Assembly (NCBI RefSeq): GCF_006517175.1
Contig: NZ_CP041186.1
Location: forward strand, 3,061,074 to 3,125,073
Reading direction: 5' to 3'
DNA length: 64,000 bases
DNA from: Persicimonas caeni
GTDB taxonomy: Bacteria > Myxococcota_A > Bradymonadia > Bradymonadales > Bradymonadaceae
Shown here: positions 22,116 through 30,245 of the stretch, piece by piece
Numbering within the stretch: the stretch's first letter is position 1
Layout: each line of letters begins with the position of its first letter
The notes under the pieces: generated by a model
The model's input: the letters and a program-made list of their open reading frames with translations, nothing else
Databases searched by the model: none
Told to the model about the DNA's origin: nothing
Program-made: the position numbers and the translations under genes

Positions 22116-22143
22116 ACATCGGCACAACCCGGACCACACTTTA
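22116..22143 (-). promoter_or_regulatory. Sigma-28-type promoter of the chemotaxis operon
   Basis: The minus-strand sequence is TAAA, 16 bases, GCCGATGT, ending about 50 bases before the cheA start. It matches the flagellin promoters of this window. Confidence 0.78.
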
Positions 22144-22159
22144 GCAAAAAGATCGATTG

Positions 22160-22300
22160 GGGCGGGTACGGCTACGGCTACGGCTACGGCTACGGTCACG
22201 GCTACGGGCACGGCTGACGGGCTACGGTCACGGTCACGGTCGCGGGGCACGGCTACGGGCACGGCTACGGCTACGGGTACGGTCACGGTCCCGAGCGCGC
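22160..22300 (+). repeat. Hexanucleotide repeat tract upstream of cheA
   Basis: A tract of about 140 bp is built from six-base units related to GGCTAC, with GGTCAC and GGGCAC variants. It begins about 15 bases upstream of the -35 of the cheA promoter. It is low-complexity and gives spurious long frames. Copy number could vary by slippage. Confidence 0.8.
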
Positions 22301-22894
22301 GACTTGCAACTACGAACAAGTCACGCGCCCACCCTCACGTAGACCCCGGCGGGTTTATCCCGCCGGTGAATCAGCCTGCGGAGCTAACCCTAACGGTCGC
22401 CCCACCCACCATCCGCGCATCCTGAATCATCCCCCTCTATCCGCGCCCAATCCGCCTATCATCACCCCATCCGCGCTCAGCGCCATCAACGCCATCAACG
22501 CCATCAACGCCATCCGCAAATCCCCCATCAGCGCCATCCCCCCGAGAACCCCACCACGCCCCGATCTGAAAGAAAGTACGCAACAAATCCGCAAATCCCG
22601 CGATAACCGTATTGAGGGCCCCGAACGCGTCGTCTCACCCAGCGCCGCGTCGAGGGTCCTCACCGGATGCGCAACCGACGACAAAATGACACCCCGGCCT
22701 GGCCCATGCCTCCAGCCGAGCCCGCCCCGAAAAGGCGGTCGAAGCGAGGCAGGCGGAGGCAGCGCCGAGGTACGTCTTGGCTGGTCAATGGGCGGGGGTC
22801 CGCGGGACCCAGGGGGAGGGAGCTATTCTGCTACTCTGTTCAAACTCGCAAGTCGCGCGCGCGAGAAATTCGCGCGTTTGAGGGAGGAGGCGGG
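22301..22894 (+). other. Non-coding stretch between cheA region and recombinase element
   Basis: I see no supportable gene here. A palindromic element lies at 22346-22378, in inverted orientation relative to the one at 23051-23083. A nine-base tandem repeat (CGCCATCAA) is present in about four copies at 22481-22520. The remaining sequence is GC-rich and of unknown role. Confidence 0.4.
22346..22378 (-). repeat. REP-like palindrome, inverted copy
   Basis: The core is CCGGCGGG-N-CCCGCCGG. With its conserved flank (CAGGCT then ATTCA, read on the minus strand) it matches the copy at 23051-23083 with only a few differences. The pair brackets about 670 bp that includes the 67-bp repeats. Confidence 0.65.
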
Positions 22895-23060
22895 GGCGGG
22901 CGCGTTTCTAGCTACACAGGCTCATTCACCGGCGGCACAAGGCACGCCGGGGTCTTGGGGAGGCGGGCGCGTTTCTAGCTACACAGGCTCATTCACCGGC
23001 GGCACAAGGCACGCCGGGGTCTTGGGGAGGCGGGCGCGTTTCTAGCTACACAGGCTCATT
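22895..23060 (+). repeat. 67-bp direct repeat, about 2.4 copies
   Basis: Units starting at about 22901, 22968 and 23035 share CGCGTTTCTAGCTACACAGG followed by CTCATTCACCGGCGG. The third unit is cut short by the REP-like palindrome. The period is not a multiple of three, so it is not coding. Confidence 0.8.
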
Positions 23061-23083
23061 CACCGGCGGGATTAACCCGCCGG
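23051..23083 (+). repeat. REP-like palindrome next to recombinase element
   Basis: CAGGCTCATTCA is followed by a perfect GC-rich palindrome CCGGCGGG-ATTAA-CCCGCCGG. It marks the likely left edge of the recombinase-bearing element. Confidence 0.6.
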
Positions 23084-23100
23084 GACGGGTACTTGGTAAG

Positions 23101-23331
23101 ACCACTTACGATCGGCTGTTATCAAAGCGGCCATCTCCTGCCAAACTTGGACGGCAAGCACTTCAGAAACTCGTTCAACTGGCACGGAGGCATCATGCAC
23201 AAGCAGCCGAAGGCGCCGAGGAGTATCTGGAAAAGGCTGACGGACAGACGCAAGGCTGTACTGGTCGACCAGCTTCGGGCGATAGCCAGGCGGCAGATGA
23301 CTTCGACAAATCGACACGGAGGTCGAAATGA
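23101..23331 (+). CDS. Short reading frame coupled to the recombinase, start unresolved
   Basis: One frame runs open from about 22912 and ends at the TGA overlapping the recombinase ATG (ATGA). From 23101 it reads TTYDRLLSKRPSPAKLG, then QKLVQLARRHHAQAAEG and AEEYLEKADGQTQGC. This looks protein-like: alternating charged and Ala residues, no rare-codon clusters. There is no in-frame ATG, GTG or TTG upstream, so either the 5' end has been lost or a CTG is used. It may be a small accessory gene of the recombinase element. Coordinates mark the convincing part, not a proven start. Confidence 0.4.
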   Translation, partial: TTYDRLLSKRPSPAKLGRQALQKLVQLARRHHAQAAEGAEEYLEKADGQTQGCTGRPASGDSQAADDFDKSTRRSK

Positions 23332-25409
23332 CGGAGTCCGCGATTCTGCGCCCACCCAAGATCACCGAGCGACATGTCAACCAGCTGGTGGTGGTCTATG
23401 TACGGCAATCAACTCTCCAGCAGCTCGAGGAGCATCAAGAGTCGACGCGTCGACAGTATGCGCTCGCCAAACGCGCTCGTCGGTGGGGATGGAGCGATGA
23501 TCAGATTTTGACCATCGACGACGATCTGGGCACAAGCGGAGCAAGCATCAAGGGAAGGCAAGGTCTCCAGAAACTCATGCAGGAGGTGCGTTGTGGGCAT
23601 GTCGGGCTGATTCTGGCCCTGGAGTTGTCTCGCTACGCCCGGTGCTGCCTGGACTGGTATCGTCTCCTGGAACTGTGTGCCCAGTACGATACGCTTATTG
23701 CCGAAAATGACGTGGTCTACGAGCCCTGCGACCCCAATGACCGCATGCTATTGGGAGTCAAAGCGACGATGTCGGAGACAGAGCTTCACATCATGAAGCA
23801 GCGACTCGAGGACGGCAAGCTGGCCAAGGCCAAGCGGGGCGAGCTCGTCTTTGATGTGCCGCGTGGTTACGTATGGAGTGTCGACGAGGAGATCATCAAA
23901 GACCCCGACGCCCAGGTGCGCCGGGTCATCGAACTGATCTTCGAGGTGTTCGAGAGGCGGCGCACCATCGGTGGTGTGTGTCGATATCTCGAGGCGCACG
24001 ACATCAAGCTTCCGCATCGTCGCGACAGCTTCGGGCATCTGGCCCACCTGGGCCCGCTTGAGTGGCACAAGGCGACGAACTCGGCGGTGAGCAACCTTTT
24101 GCGGCACCCGATTTATGCGGGGGCCTATGTCTACGGGCGGCGCCAGCGGCCCTCGAACGCCGGGTTCGGGAGTCGAGGCGAGCCAGGCCGGGTCCGAGTC
24201 GACCAGGGGCAGTGGCTCGTGTTGCTCAAAGCCAATCACCCCGCCTACATCGACTGGAAGACCTACGAGAGAAACGTGGAACAACTCGAGGACAACAAAC
24301 CGGCCGTGAAGGGATATGCGCAAAATGGCCAAGCGCTGCTGGGAGGACTGGTCCTTTGTGGCGGGTGCGGCTGGCGGATGAGCCTGCACTATAAAGACCC
24401 ACAAACGTGGCGCTACGAATGCGAAAACTACAAGACGAAGGCCAAAGATGGCTGTCGCTCCTTCAGTGGAATGTCGCTCGACGAGCTGATCGAAACGCTT
24501 GTGTTGCAGGCTCTGGAGCCAGCAGCCATCGAAATGAGTTTGAGGGTTATCGAGGAGGCCGAGAAGGAAAGAGAAAAGCTAAGAGAGCTGTGGGAGCAAA
24601 AGCTCGAGCGGGCGCGCTATCGCGCCCAACGAGCATTCGAGCAGTATGACGCGGTCGACCCGAGAAACCGTCTGGTGGCCCAGACCCTCGAAGATCGCTG
24701 GCAAGAGGCGCTGGAGGAAGAAGAACGAATCCGACGCGACTACGCCCGCCAAAAAGCCGAGTGGCAGATGCCGCTTCCTGGCGAACAAGCCGAAGAAATA
24801 CGCCGTCTGGCCCAAGATCTGCCGGCCCTGTGGCATGCCGAGGAGACGCTCCCCAAAGAGCGCCAAGAAATCGTGCGCGCGATCGTCGACGAAATTCACG
24901 CGCAGGTCGAAGGCGAAACCGAGCGACTCCGCGTCAAGGTCCACTGGGCCGGAGGTGACCGCACAGCGGCCATCGTGCAACGGCCGGTGCAGAGCTGGAA
25001 GCAATTGAGCTACTACGACGAGCTTGTCGATAGGATCAGCCGGCTTTTCGAAGCCGGCAAAAGCGATGCCCAGATAAGTGAGCGGCTAAACGAGCAGGGG
25101 TATCGAACCGCCGAAGCCCGCCCATTTACGCGGGCAGCGCTCACATCATTGCGCTACAACCTCGGGCTGAAGCGCGCACAGTCGAGCAAGCCGACCGACC
25201 TCCTCAATTTAGCCGAGGATGAGTGGACGACCGACCAACTGGCCGAAAGACTCCAGATGCCGCGAGCGTCACTCTACAACTGGATCCGAAGCCAGAAGGT
25301 CAATGCCGAAAAGCGAGCCGCTCAGAAGCGCAAGATATGGGTCATCACCGCCGATCAAGCTGAACTCCAGCGTCTTGAAGCCCTCAGAGAGCAAGGAACG
25401 AGTCGCTAA
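23328..25409 (+). CDS. Large serine recombinase
   Basis: This 693-residue protein has an N-terminal resolvase domain with the catalytic Ser28 in VVYVRQSTLQQL, and the helix and Arg pattern of the family (SRYARCCLDWYRLLEL). A recombinase domain follows at about residues 160-330. The zinc ribbon (LCGGCGWRMSL ... CENYKTKAKDGC, ~340-385) precedes a long coiled coil (~400-510). The C-terminal extension ends in a helix-turn-helix-like region (TTDQLAERLQMPRASLYNWIR). Such enzymes integrate or excise elements at att sites. There are no obvious cargo genes; its att sites are not resolved. Confidence 0.92.
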   Translation: MTESAILRPPKITERHVNQLVVVYVRQSTLQQLEEHQESTRRQYALAKRARRWGWSDDQILTIDDDLGTSGASIKGRQGLQKLMQEVRCGHVGLILALELSRYARCCLDWYRLLELCAQYDTLIAENDVVYEPCDPNDRMLLGVKATMSETELHIMKQRLEDGKLAKAKRGELVFDVPRGYVWSVDEEIIKDPDAQVRRVIELIFEVFERRRTIGGVCRYLEAHDIKLPHRRDSFGHLAHLGPLEWHKATNSAVSNLLRHPIYAGAYVYGRRQRPSNAGFGSRGEPGRVRVDQGQWLVLLKANHPAYIDWKTYERNVEQLEDNKPAVKGYAQNGQALLGGLVLCGGCGWRMSLHYKDPQTWRYECENYKTKAKDGCRSFSGMSLDELIETLVLQALEPAAIEMSLRVIEEAEKEREKLRELWEQKLERARYRAQRAFEQYDAVDPRNRLVAQTLEDRWQEALEEEERIRRDYARQKAEWQMPLPGEQAEEIRRLAQDLPALWHAEETLPKERQEIVRAIVDEIHAQVEGETERLRVKVHWAGGDRTAAIVQRPVQSWKQLSYYDELVDRISRLFEAGKSDAQISERLNEQGYRTAEARPFTRAALTSLRYNLGLKRAQSSKPTDLLNLAEDEWTTDQLAERLQMPRASLYNWIRSQKVNAEKRAAQKRKIWVITADQAELQRLEALREQGTSR

Positions 25410-25605
25410 TCATCTAATAACACCTTCAAACACGGTGGCATCATGAATCACCCACTGGGGTCTCCGGGTCGGCGCCGTCCTCGGCGCTCGACTCCGTGTT
25501 CTTCAGTGCTTCCGTGGTCCTCCGTGTGCTCTTCCGTGACTCCACGCCTCAATGTTTCCGCGCCTCCGCGCCTCCACGCCCATCGGTTTTTTTTGGACGA
25601 GGGAC
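25410..25605 (+). other. Non-coding spacer after recombinase
   Basis: A pyrimidine-rich spacer with repeated CTCCGTG/TTCCGTG-like units (25490-25560) ends in a T8 run at 25587-25594. It may act as a weak terminator before the sigma-28 site. No gene is supported. Confidence 0.4.
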
Positions 25606-25633
25606 TAAAAGTCGCCCCCCCGCGTGCCGATGT
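25606..25633 (+). promoter_or_regulatory. Sigma-28-type promoter of STAS-like gene
   Basis: TAAA, 16 bases, GCCGATGT; about 50 bases upstream of the ATG at 25682. Confidence 0.72.
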
Positions 25634-25681
25634 ATCGAGCGCAGTAGCACATCAACCCACTGTTCTTCGGGAGGAAGACGA

Positions 25682-26086
25682 ATGTACCAAATCGAGCGCA
25701 CCCCTTACGGATACAAACTGACTTTTGCCGGAAAAATCGACGCCCCCGAGATGGCCCAATGGGCCCAAGAGGCTCGCCAGAAGCTGAAATCCTCGCCCGA
25801 CGAGTTCGGGGTGGTGGTGGATATGGCCGAGTTGGCGCCGCTCAAGCCCGACGCGCAACAGGAGATGGTCGGCGGGCAGGCCGCCTTCCGCGAGCATGGC
25901 ATGGTCCGCTCGGCGGTGATCGTCAAAGACGCGGTGGTCAAGATGCAGTTCCTTCGGCTCGCGCGCGAGAGCGGCATCTACAAGTGGGAGCGCTACATCG
26001 ACGCCTCGCGCCACGACGACCCCGAGTCGGTCGCGCGCGCCTGGGTCGTCGACGAGGTCGACCCCGACGCGGCGCTGAGCGCCTGA
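25682..26086 (+). CDS. STAS/SpoIIAA-like protein under sigma-28
   Basis: This 134-residue protein starts at an ATG with GGGAGGAAG upstream. It opens with two strands (YQIERTPYGYKLTFAG) and continues with a helix (APEMAQWAQEARQKLK) and the strand FGVVVDMAEL. The rest (KPDAQQEMVGGQ, MVRSAVIVKDAVVKMQFLRLARESG, ERYIDASRHDDPESVARAW) matches the STAS-like/SpoIIAA-like pattern. It has its own flagellar-type promoter but no motility gene directly adjacent. It resembles the protein at 12400-12801. A role in motility signalling is inferred from promoter type. Confidence 0.65.
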   Translation: MYQIERTPYGYKLTFAGKIDAPEMAQWAQEARQKLKSSPDEFGVVVDMAELAPLKPDAQQEMVGGQAAFREHGMVRSAVIVKDAVVKMQFLRLARESGIYKWERYIDASRHDDPESVARAWVVDEVDPDAALSA

Positions 26087-26138
26087 GTATGAGCGCGGTC
26101 GTGGCGCCTGCGGCGCAGGCGCCACGACGACCGCCCTG

Positions 26139-26460
26139 CTCACCTCGACGACTGCTCTGCTCACCTCGACGACTACTCTGCTCACCTCGACGACTACTCT
26201 GCTCACCTCGACGACCGCTCTGCTCACCTCGACGACCGCTCTGCTCACCTCGACGACCTTCGCGACCACCTCGACGAGCTTCGCGACCACCTCGACGACC
26301 TCGACGACCACCTCGACGGCCGCTCTGCTCACCTCGACGGCCGCTCTGCTCACCTCGACGACTACTCTGCTCACCTCGACGACCGCTCTGCTCACCTCGA
26401 CGCTCGATCTGTCGCCACGACGAGTCGATCCATTGCCACGACGAGTCGATCCATCGCCAC
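26139..26460 (+). repeat. 21-bp minisatellite between STAS gene and next gene
   Basis: About a dozen copies of a 21-base unit built on CTCACCTCGACGAC plus GCTCTG are followed by degenerate units (CACGACGAGTCGATCCAT) up to about 26460. The period is a multiple of three and yields repetitive frames on both strands, but none has a ribosome site or composition unlike the repeat itself. Confidence 0.85.
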
Positions 26461-26711
26461 GACGAGTTTTTGGGCACCTCGACGCATCCCGAGCCGAGTC
26501 TTGCCGCCGATCATGAGGGGCGCTATTCTCGCCTCTATCTCCGATAGCAGTAGTTAGTTCACGTCGGGAGAACTGATCCGGGCCGCACGTCGCACGCGTG
26601 CGTTCGCGTCCACACGGGCGTCGAACACGTTGTGTGCGCGCTGTGCGAGCCCCTCGTTTGTTTGTCCATTTATCTGGCAACAGCCTATTTCATTGTGATT
26701 TGGAGGGAACG

Positions 26712-27503
26712 ATGGAGACCCCGAACCTCGACCAACTGCGCCCCACTCTCGAAGCCATCCCCGCCGCCCAGGTGAAGATGCCCGGCGGCATGCCCATTTC
26801 GACCTACACGACCGAGGCCGAGACGCTCAGCCGGCTGATCGGCCAGACCGATGTGCGCTCGGAGCTCGAGCACGTCGGCGTGCCGGCCGCCAACCTGGAT
26901 ATCTTTCCGACCGCCGTGGGCGCGGCCGTGGAGGCGCAGAGCCTCTGGGTGCAGTTCCGCGACCGCAAGAACAGTCCAGAGTACAACGACGCCATCGCCG
27001 AGAGCGAAAAGCTGCGCGACGCGATGACCGACGCGTGCCGCTGGAACCTGCGCGACAACCAACGCGCGCAGGCCGCACTCGACGTCATTTACCCGGGCAA
27101 GGGCGTGCCCGACCTGAACCAAGACCTGCACGATCTGGCCGGGCTCATCGAGAATAACCTCGACAAATTCGACGCCGACCAATCCTTCGACGCCCAAGCC
27201 GCGGCCACTCGCGCCCGCGCCCTGCGCGAGATACTGCTCGGCGAGGCCGCCTCGCACCACCACGCGTTCGACAAGGAGGACGCCAAAGAGCAGCGCGACC
27301 GCGCCTTCACCTACCTCGACAAGCTGGTCGACGAGATCCGCCGCGCCGGTCGCTACGCCTACCGAGGCGACGAGGCGATGACCACCCGCTTCGTCAGCGG
27401 GTACTGGCGACGCCAGCGCATCGGTGACGACGAGCCCGCCATCGAGCCGGCCGGCGAGGACGTCACCGACCCGACCCCTAACCCGGCCCCGGCCGACGCC
27501 TGA
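26712..27503 (+). CDS. Soluble helical protein of unknown function
   Basis: This 263-residue protein is translated from an ATG with GGAGGGAACG upstream. It is almost all helical, without signal peptide or membrane segment, and ends in an acidic Pro/Ala tail (EDVTDPTPNPAPADA). Conserved-looking segments include LFSG-free helices such as AVEAQSLWVQFRDRKNS and AFTYLDKLVDEIRRAGRYA. It is a single-gene unit closed by a strong terminator. I do not recognise the family. Confidence 0.7.
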   Translation: METPNLDQLRPTLEAIPAAQVKMPGGMPISTYTTEAETLSRLIGQTDVRSELEHVGVPAANLDIFPTAVGAAVEAQSLWVQFRDRKNSPEYNDAIAESEKLRDAMTDACRWNLRDNQRAQAALDVIYPGKGVPDLNQDLHDLAGLIENNLDKFDADQSFDAQAAATRARALREILLGEAASHHHAFDKEDAKEQRDRAFTYLDKLVDEIRRAGRYAYRGDEAMTTRFVSGYWRRQRIGDDEPAIEPAGEDVTDPTPNPAPADA

Positions 27504-27530
27504 CCTCCCCACCACCTACCTGTACCTTTT

Positions 27531-27572
27531 AGAGAGCCCCGCGCCCGGCGACCGCCGGGCGCGGGGCTCTCT
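27531..27572 (+). terminator. Strong hairpin after 26712-27503 gene
   Basis: Arms of about 19 bases (AGAGAGCCCCGCGCCCGGC and complement) enclose a 3-5-base loop. There is no long T run, so it may be a protective or bidirectional hairpin. It separates the preceding gene from the flagellin 1 promoter. Confidence 0.7.
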
Positions 27573-27595
27573 ACCAAGAAATCGAGAAAAATCTC

Positions 27596-27622
27596 TAAAG
27601 GAATTCTGGGGCGTGACGATGT
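27596..27622 (+). promoter_or_regulatory. Sigma-28-type promoter of flagellin 1
   Basis: TAAA, 15 bases, GACGATGT; about 97 bases upstream of the flagellin ATG. Confidence 0.72.
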
Positions 27623-27719
27623 GCATATCGGAACATGAAGCGGCCCGCGTGACGGCCAATCACAAAAGCTGCTTCTCCCAGTCCATACATAGAGACTCGC
27701 GACCCCCAGGAGGATTGTA

Positions 27720-28553
27720 ATGAGTGTCGTACTTCAGACCAACGTCTCCAGCCTTTCGGCTCAACGCCACCTCGGCAAAACCAACCGTGCTCTGAGCAGC
27801 AACATCGCGAAGCTGTCCAGCGGCTTTCGCATCAACTCCGCAGCAGACGACGCTGCAGGCCTTGCCATCTCCGAAGAGATGAAGGCCGACATTCGCTCGC
27901 TTTCGCAGGCCAAGCGAAACTCGAACGACGCCATCAGCATGATCCAGACTGCTGAAGGTGCCATGGGCGAAGTCCACAACATTCTGGGACGTATGCGCGA
28001 GCTGGCCGTTCAGGCCTCCTCGGACGGCATCAACGACACCCAGCGTGGCCACCTCGACACCGAATTCCAAGAATTGTCCGCCGAGATCGACCGCATCGCC
28101 GGTGTGACCAAGTACAACGGCAACGATCTGCTCGACGGCACGCTCAACGCCACCTTCCAGGTGGGCGCCGACAGCGGCGAGACGATGAGCGTGGCGATTG
28201 CCCAGGACTTCAACACCACCGCCCTGGGCGACGGCACCAACTTCATCGGCGGCGCCGACCTGACCAACCGCGCCAACGCCGACGCCAGCCTCGGCGTCAT
28301 CGACGGCGCCATCAGCCAGGTCTCCAGCTCGCGCGCCTCGCTCGGTGCCAAGCAAAACCGCTTGGAAGTCACCATCGACAACCTGAGCGTGCAGCACGAG
28401 AACCTGTCTGCCGCCAACAGCCGCATCCGCGACGTCGACGTGGCCAGTGAAATGGCCGCGATGACCAAGAACCAAATCCTGATGCAGGCGGGCACCTCGA
28501 TGCTCGCCCAGGCAAACAGCCGCCCGCAGTCGGCGCTGTCCCTGCTCGGCTAA
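27720..28553 (+). CDS. fliC: Flagellin 1
   Basis: This is a 277-residue short flagellin. Residues ~1-140 carry the conserved N-terminal D0/D1 (LQTNVSSLSAQRHLGKTNRAL, LSSGFRINSAADDAAGLAIS) and ~190-277 the C-terminal D1/D0 (AANSRIRDVDVASEMAAMTK, ending LSLLG). A short middle segment replaces the variable D2/D3 domains. Ribosome site AGGAGG. It polymerises as the filament after export through the flagellar type III apparatus. It is the most distinct of the first three copies. Confidence 0.96.
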   Translation: MSVVLQTNVSSLSAQRHLGKTNRALSSNIAKLSSGFRINSAADDAAGLAISEEMKADIRSLSQAKRNSNDAISMIQTAEGAMGEVHNILGRMRELAVQASSDGINDTQRGHLDTEFQELSAEIDRIAGVTKYNGNDLLDGTLNATFQVGADSGETMSVAIAQDFNTTALGDGTNFIGGADLTNRANADASLGVIDGAISQVSSSRASLGAKQNRLEVTIDNLSVQHENLSAANSRIRDVDVASEMAAMTKNQILMQAGTSMLAQANSRPQSALSLLG

Positions 28554-28625
28554 CGCCAAGTTCGCCGCCCCGCCCCCAACCGTGAGTTCCTCACACGAAT
28601 TCACCAACGGGGTGGGCGCGGTGCC

Positions 28626-28876
28626 TTGATGAGCGTAGCCGGTAGGCGGAGCGTCGCTGCCTGAAGTTTGAGGCGGCCTCTCTAGCCCCATGTGCCCGAA
28701 GCTTAGCGGAGGGAGCGTGGGGTACGGGTCGCGGCTCGACGCACCTCCTATCGAAGGGAATTGGCCTGGTGACGTGGTTTTCCACCGAACCCCCGGACAT
28801 TCGCTTCGGTCACCCCGGCTACATAGGCTCGGCACTCTACGCCGGGCGACTCTCCGGCTTCGGCTACGCTCATCAA
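28626..28876 (+). mobile_element. MITE-like element between flagellins 1 and 2
   Basis: This 251-bp segment has perfect 16-base terminal inverted repeats (TTGATGAGCGTAGCCG at 28626 and its complement ending at 28876). Pairing continues imperfectly inward for about 15 bases. It has no coding capacity. No clear target duplication is seen. It is probably a non-autonomous element. Confidence 0.65.
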
Positions 28877-28988
28877 ACCCAGACTCGCGCATCACCGTCA
28901 GGCTCGACCTCGAGCTCTGCCTCGGCCTCTGCCTGCCTCCCCCCTCGTTTCCCCTCCCCCCTCTCAAAAAAAAAAAACATAAAACCCC

Positions 28989-29016
28989 TAAAGCTCCTCC
29001 AGTCCCGTGTCGATGT
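28989..29016 (+). promoter_or_regulatory. Sigma-28-type promoter of flagellin 2
   Basis: TAAA, 16 bases, GTCGATGT; about 80 bases upstream of the ATG. Confidence 0.75.
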
Positions 29017-29096
29017 GGTCGTTGTAGGAACGGGACCGTCAGGTCCCCGATACAAGTATCCAGTCACCCGGTTCCCTACATAAGGAGGAATGACCT

Positions 29097-29936
29097 ATGG
29101 GTATGGTACTTCAAACCAATGTCTCGAGTATGTCTGCTCAACGGCATTTGGGTAAAACGAGTCGCGCTCTGAACAGCAATATCGCCAAGCTGTCCAGCGG
29201 CTTTCGCATTAACTCGGCGGCCGATGACGCCGCCGGCTTGGCTATTTCCGAGGAGATGAAGGCGGATATTCGCTCCTTGGCGCAGGCCGAGCGTAACTCC
29301 AACGACGCCATCAGCATGATCCAGACGGCGGAGGGCGCCATGGGCGAGATCCACGGCGTGCTCGGTCGCATGCGTGAGTTGGCCGTCCAGGCCTCATCGG
29401 ACGGCATCAACGACACGCAGCGTGGCCACCTCGACACCGAGTTCCAGGAGCTCGAGGCCGAGATCGACCGCATCGCCGGGGTCACCAAGTACAACGGCAA
29501 CGCGCTGCTCGACGGCACCATGGCCGCCACCTTCCAGGTCGGCGCCGACTCCGGCGAGACCCTGTCGGTGTCGATCACCCAGGACTTCAGCGCCGCCGGC
29601 CTGGGTACCACCCCCGGTACCTCGGACCTGAGCACCGTCGACCTGACCTCGCGCACCAACGCCGACGCCTCCCTGGCCGAGATCGACGCGGCCATCAGCC
29701 AGGTGTCGAGCTCGCGCGCTTCGGTCGGTGCCACCCAAAACCGACTCGAGGTCACCATCGACAACCTGTCGGTCACCCGCGAGAACCTGTCGGCTGCCAA
29801 CAGCCGCATCCGCGACACCGACGTGGCCAGTGAAATGGCCTCGATGACCAAAAACCAGATCCTGATGCAGGCAGGCACTTCCATGTTGGCCCAGGCCAAC
29901 AGCATGCCGCAGACGGCGCTGGGACTGCTCGGCTAA
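29097..29936 (+). CDS. fliC: Flagellin 2
   Basis: This 279-residue flagellin is nearly identical to flagellin 3 over most of its length; the main difference is a two-residue-longer middle segment (AGLGTTPGTSDLSTVDL). It has the same short D0/D1-only architecture. Ribosome site AAGGAGG. The 3' UTR carries a hairpin block shared with flagellin 3. Confidence 0.96.
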   Translation: MGMVLQTNVSSMSAQRHLGKTSRALNSNIAKLSSGFRINSAADDAAGLAISEEMKADIRSLAQAERNSNDAISMIQTAEGAMGEIHGVLGRMRELAVQASSDGINDTQRGHLDTEFQELEAEIDRIAGVTKYNGNALLDGTMAATFQVGADSGETLSVSITQDFSAAGLGTTPGTSDLSTVDLTSRTNADASLAEIDAAISQVSSSRASVGATQNRLEVTIDNLSVTRENLSAANSRIRDTDVASEMASMTKNQILMQAGTSMLAQANSMPQTALGLLG

Positions 29937-29952
29937 CCCCGACGCAGCCCTT

Positions 29953-30030
29953 CTCGGATAGCCGAGACGGCTAATCCGAGGCGGTTTCCCAACAGGCGAG
30001 CACCCGCGGCGGCCACCGCGGGTGCTCGCC
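29953..30030 (+). terminator. 3' UTR block and terminator hairpin of flagellin 2
   Basis: The first part (29953-29991) folds as CTCGGAT-AGCC / GGCT-AATCCGAG and contains the conserved 24-base segment 29968-29991. The second part (29995-30030) is a perfect 15-bp stem (GGCGAGCACCCGCGG and complement) with a six-base loop. The first block recurs after flagellin 3. Confidence 0.72.
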
Positions 30031-30140
30031 ACCCACATCGGTCACCTCGCCCCTTTCTGCGGGGCCCATCCCCAGCGACCGAATATCGGGCCTATTCCCC
30101 TCCGCCCGGCAACAAATTCCGGCAAAAAATTCCCAAATGC

Positions 30141-30168
30141 TAAAAGGATTCAGGGTTCGTGCCGATGT
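30141..30168 (+). promoter_or_regulatory. Sigma-28-type promoter of flagellin 3
   Basis: TAAA, 16 bases, GCCGATGT; about 77 bases upstream of the ATG. Confidence 0.78.
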
Positions 30169-30245
30169 GTCCGTTGACGGTACGGGAGTGTTTCCCGTGG
30201 TAGTTTCCATTCACCCAGTTCCCTATGTGTAAGGAGGAATGACCT

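Noticed and set aside
22102..22425. Plus-strand Thr/Ala-rich frame over the hexamer tract
   Set aside because: Low-complexity translation of the repeat, with no initiation signals.
22427..22684. Minus-strand 85-codon frame with MALMALMAL
   Set aside because: Generated by the nine-base tandem repeat; no ribosome site or family resemblance.
22895..23060. CRISPR-like repeats before the recombinase
   Set aside because: Contiguous 67-bp tandem copies without spacers.
25652..26680. Minus-strand frame of 342 codons with VEVSRAVVEVSR repeats
   Set aside because: Produced by the 21-bp minisatellite and the opposite strand of the STAS gene.
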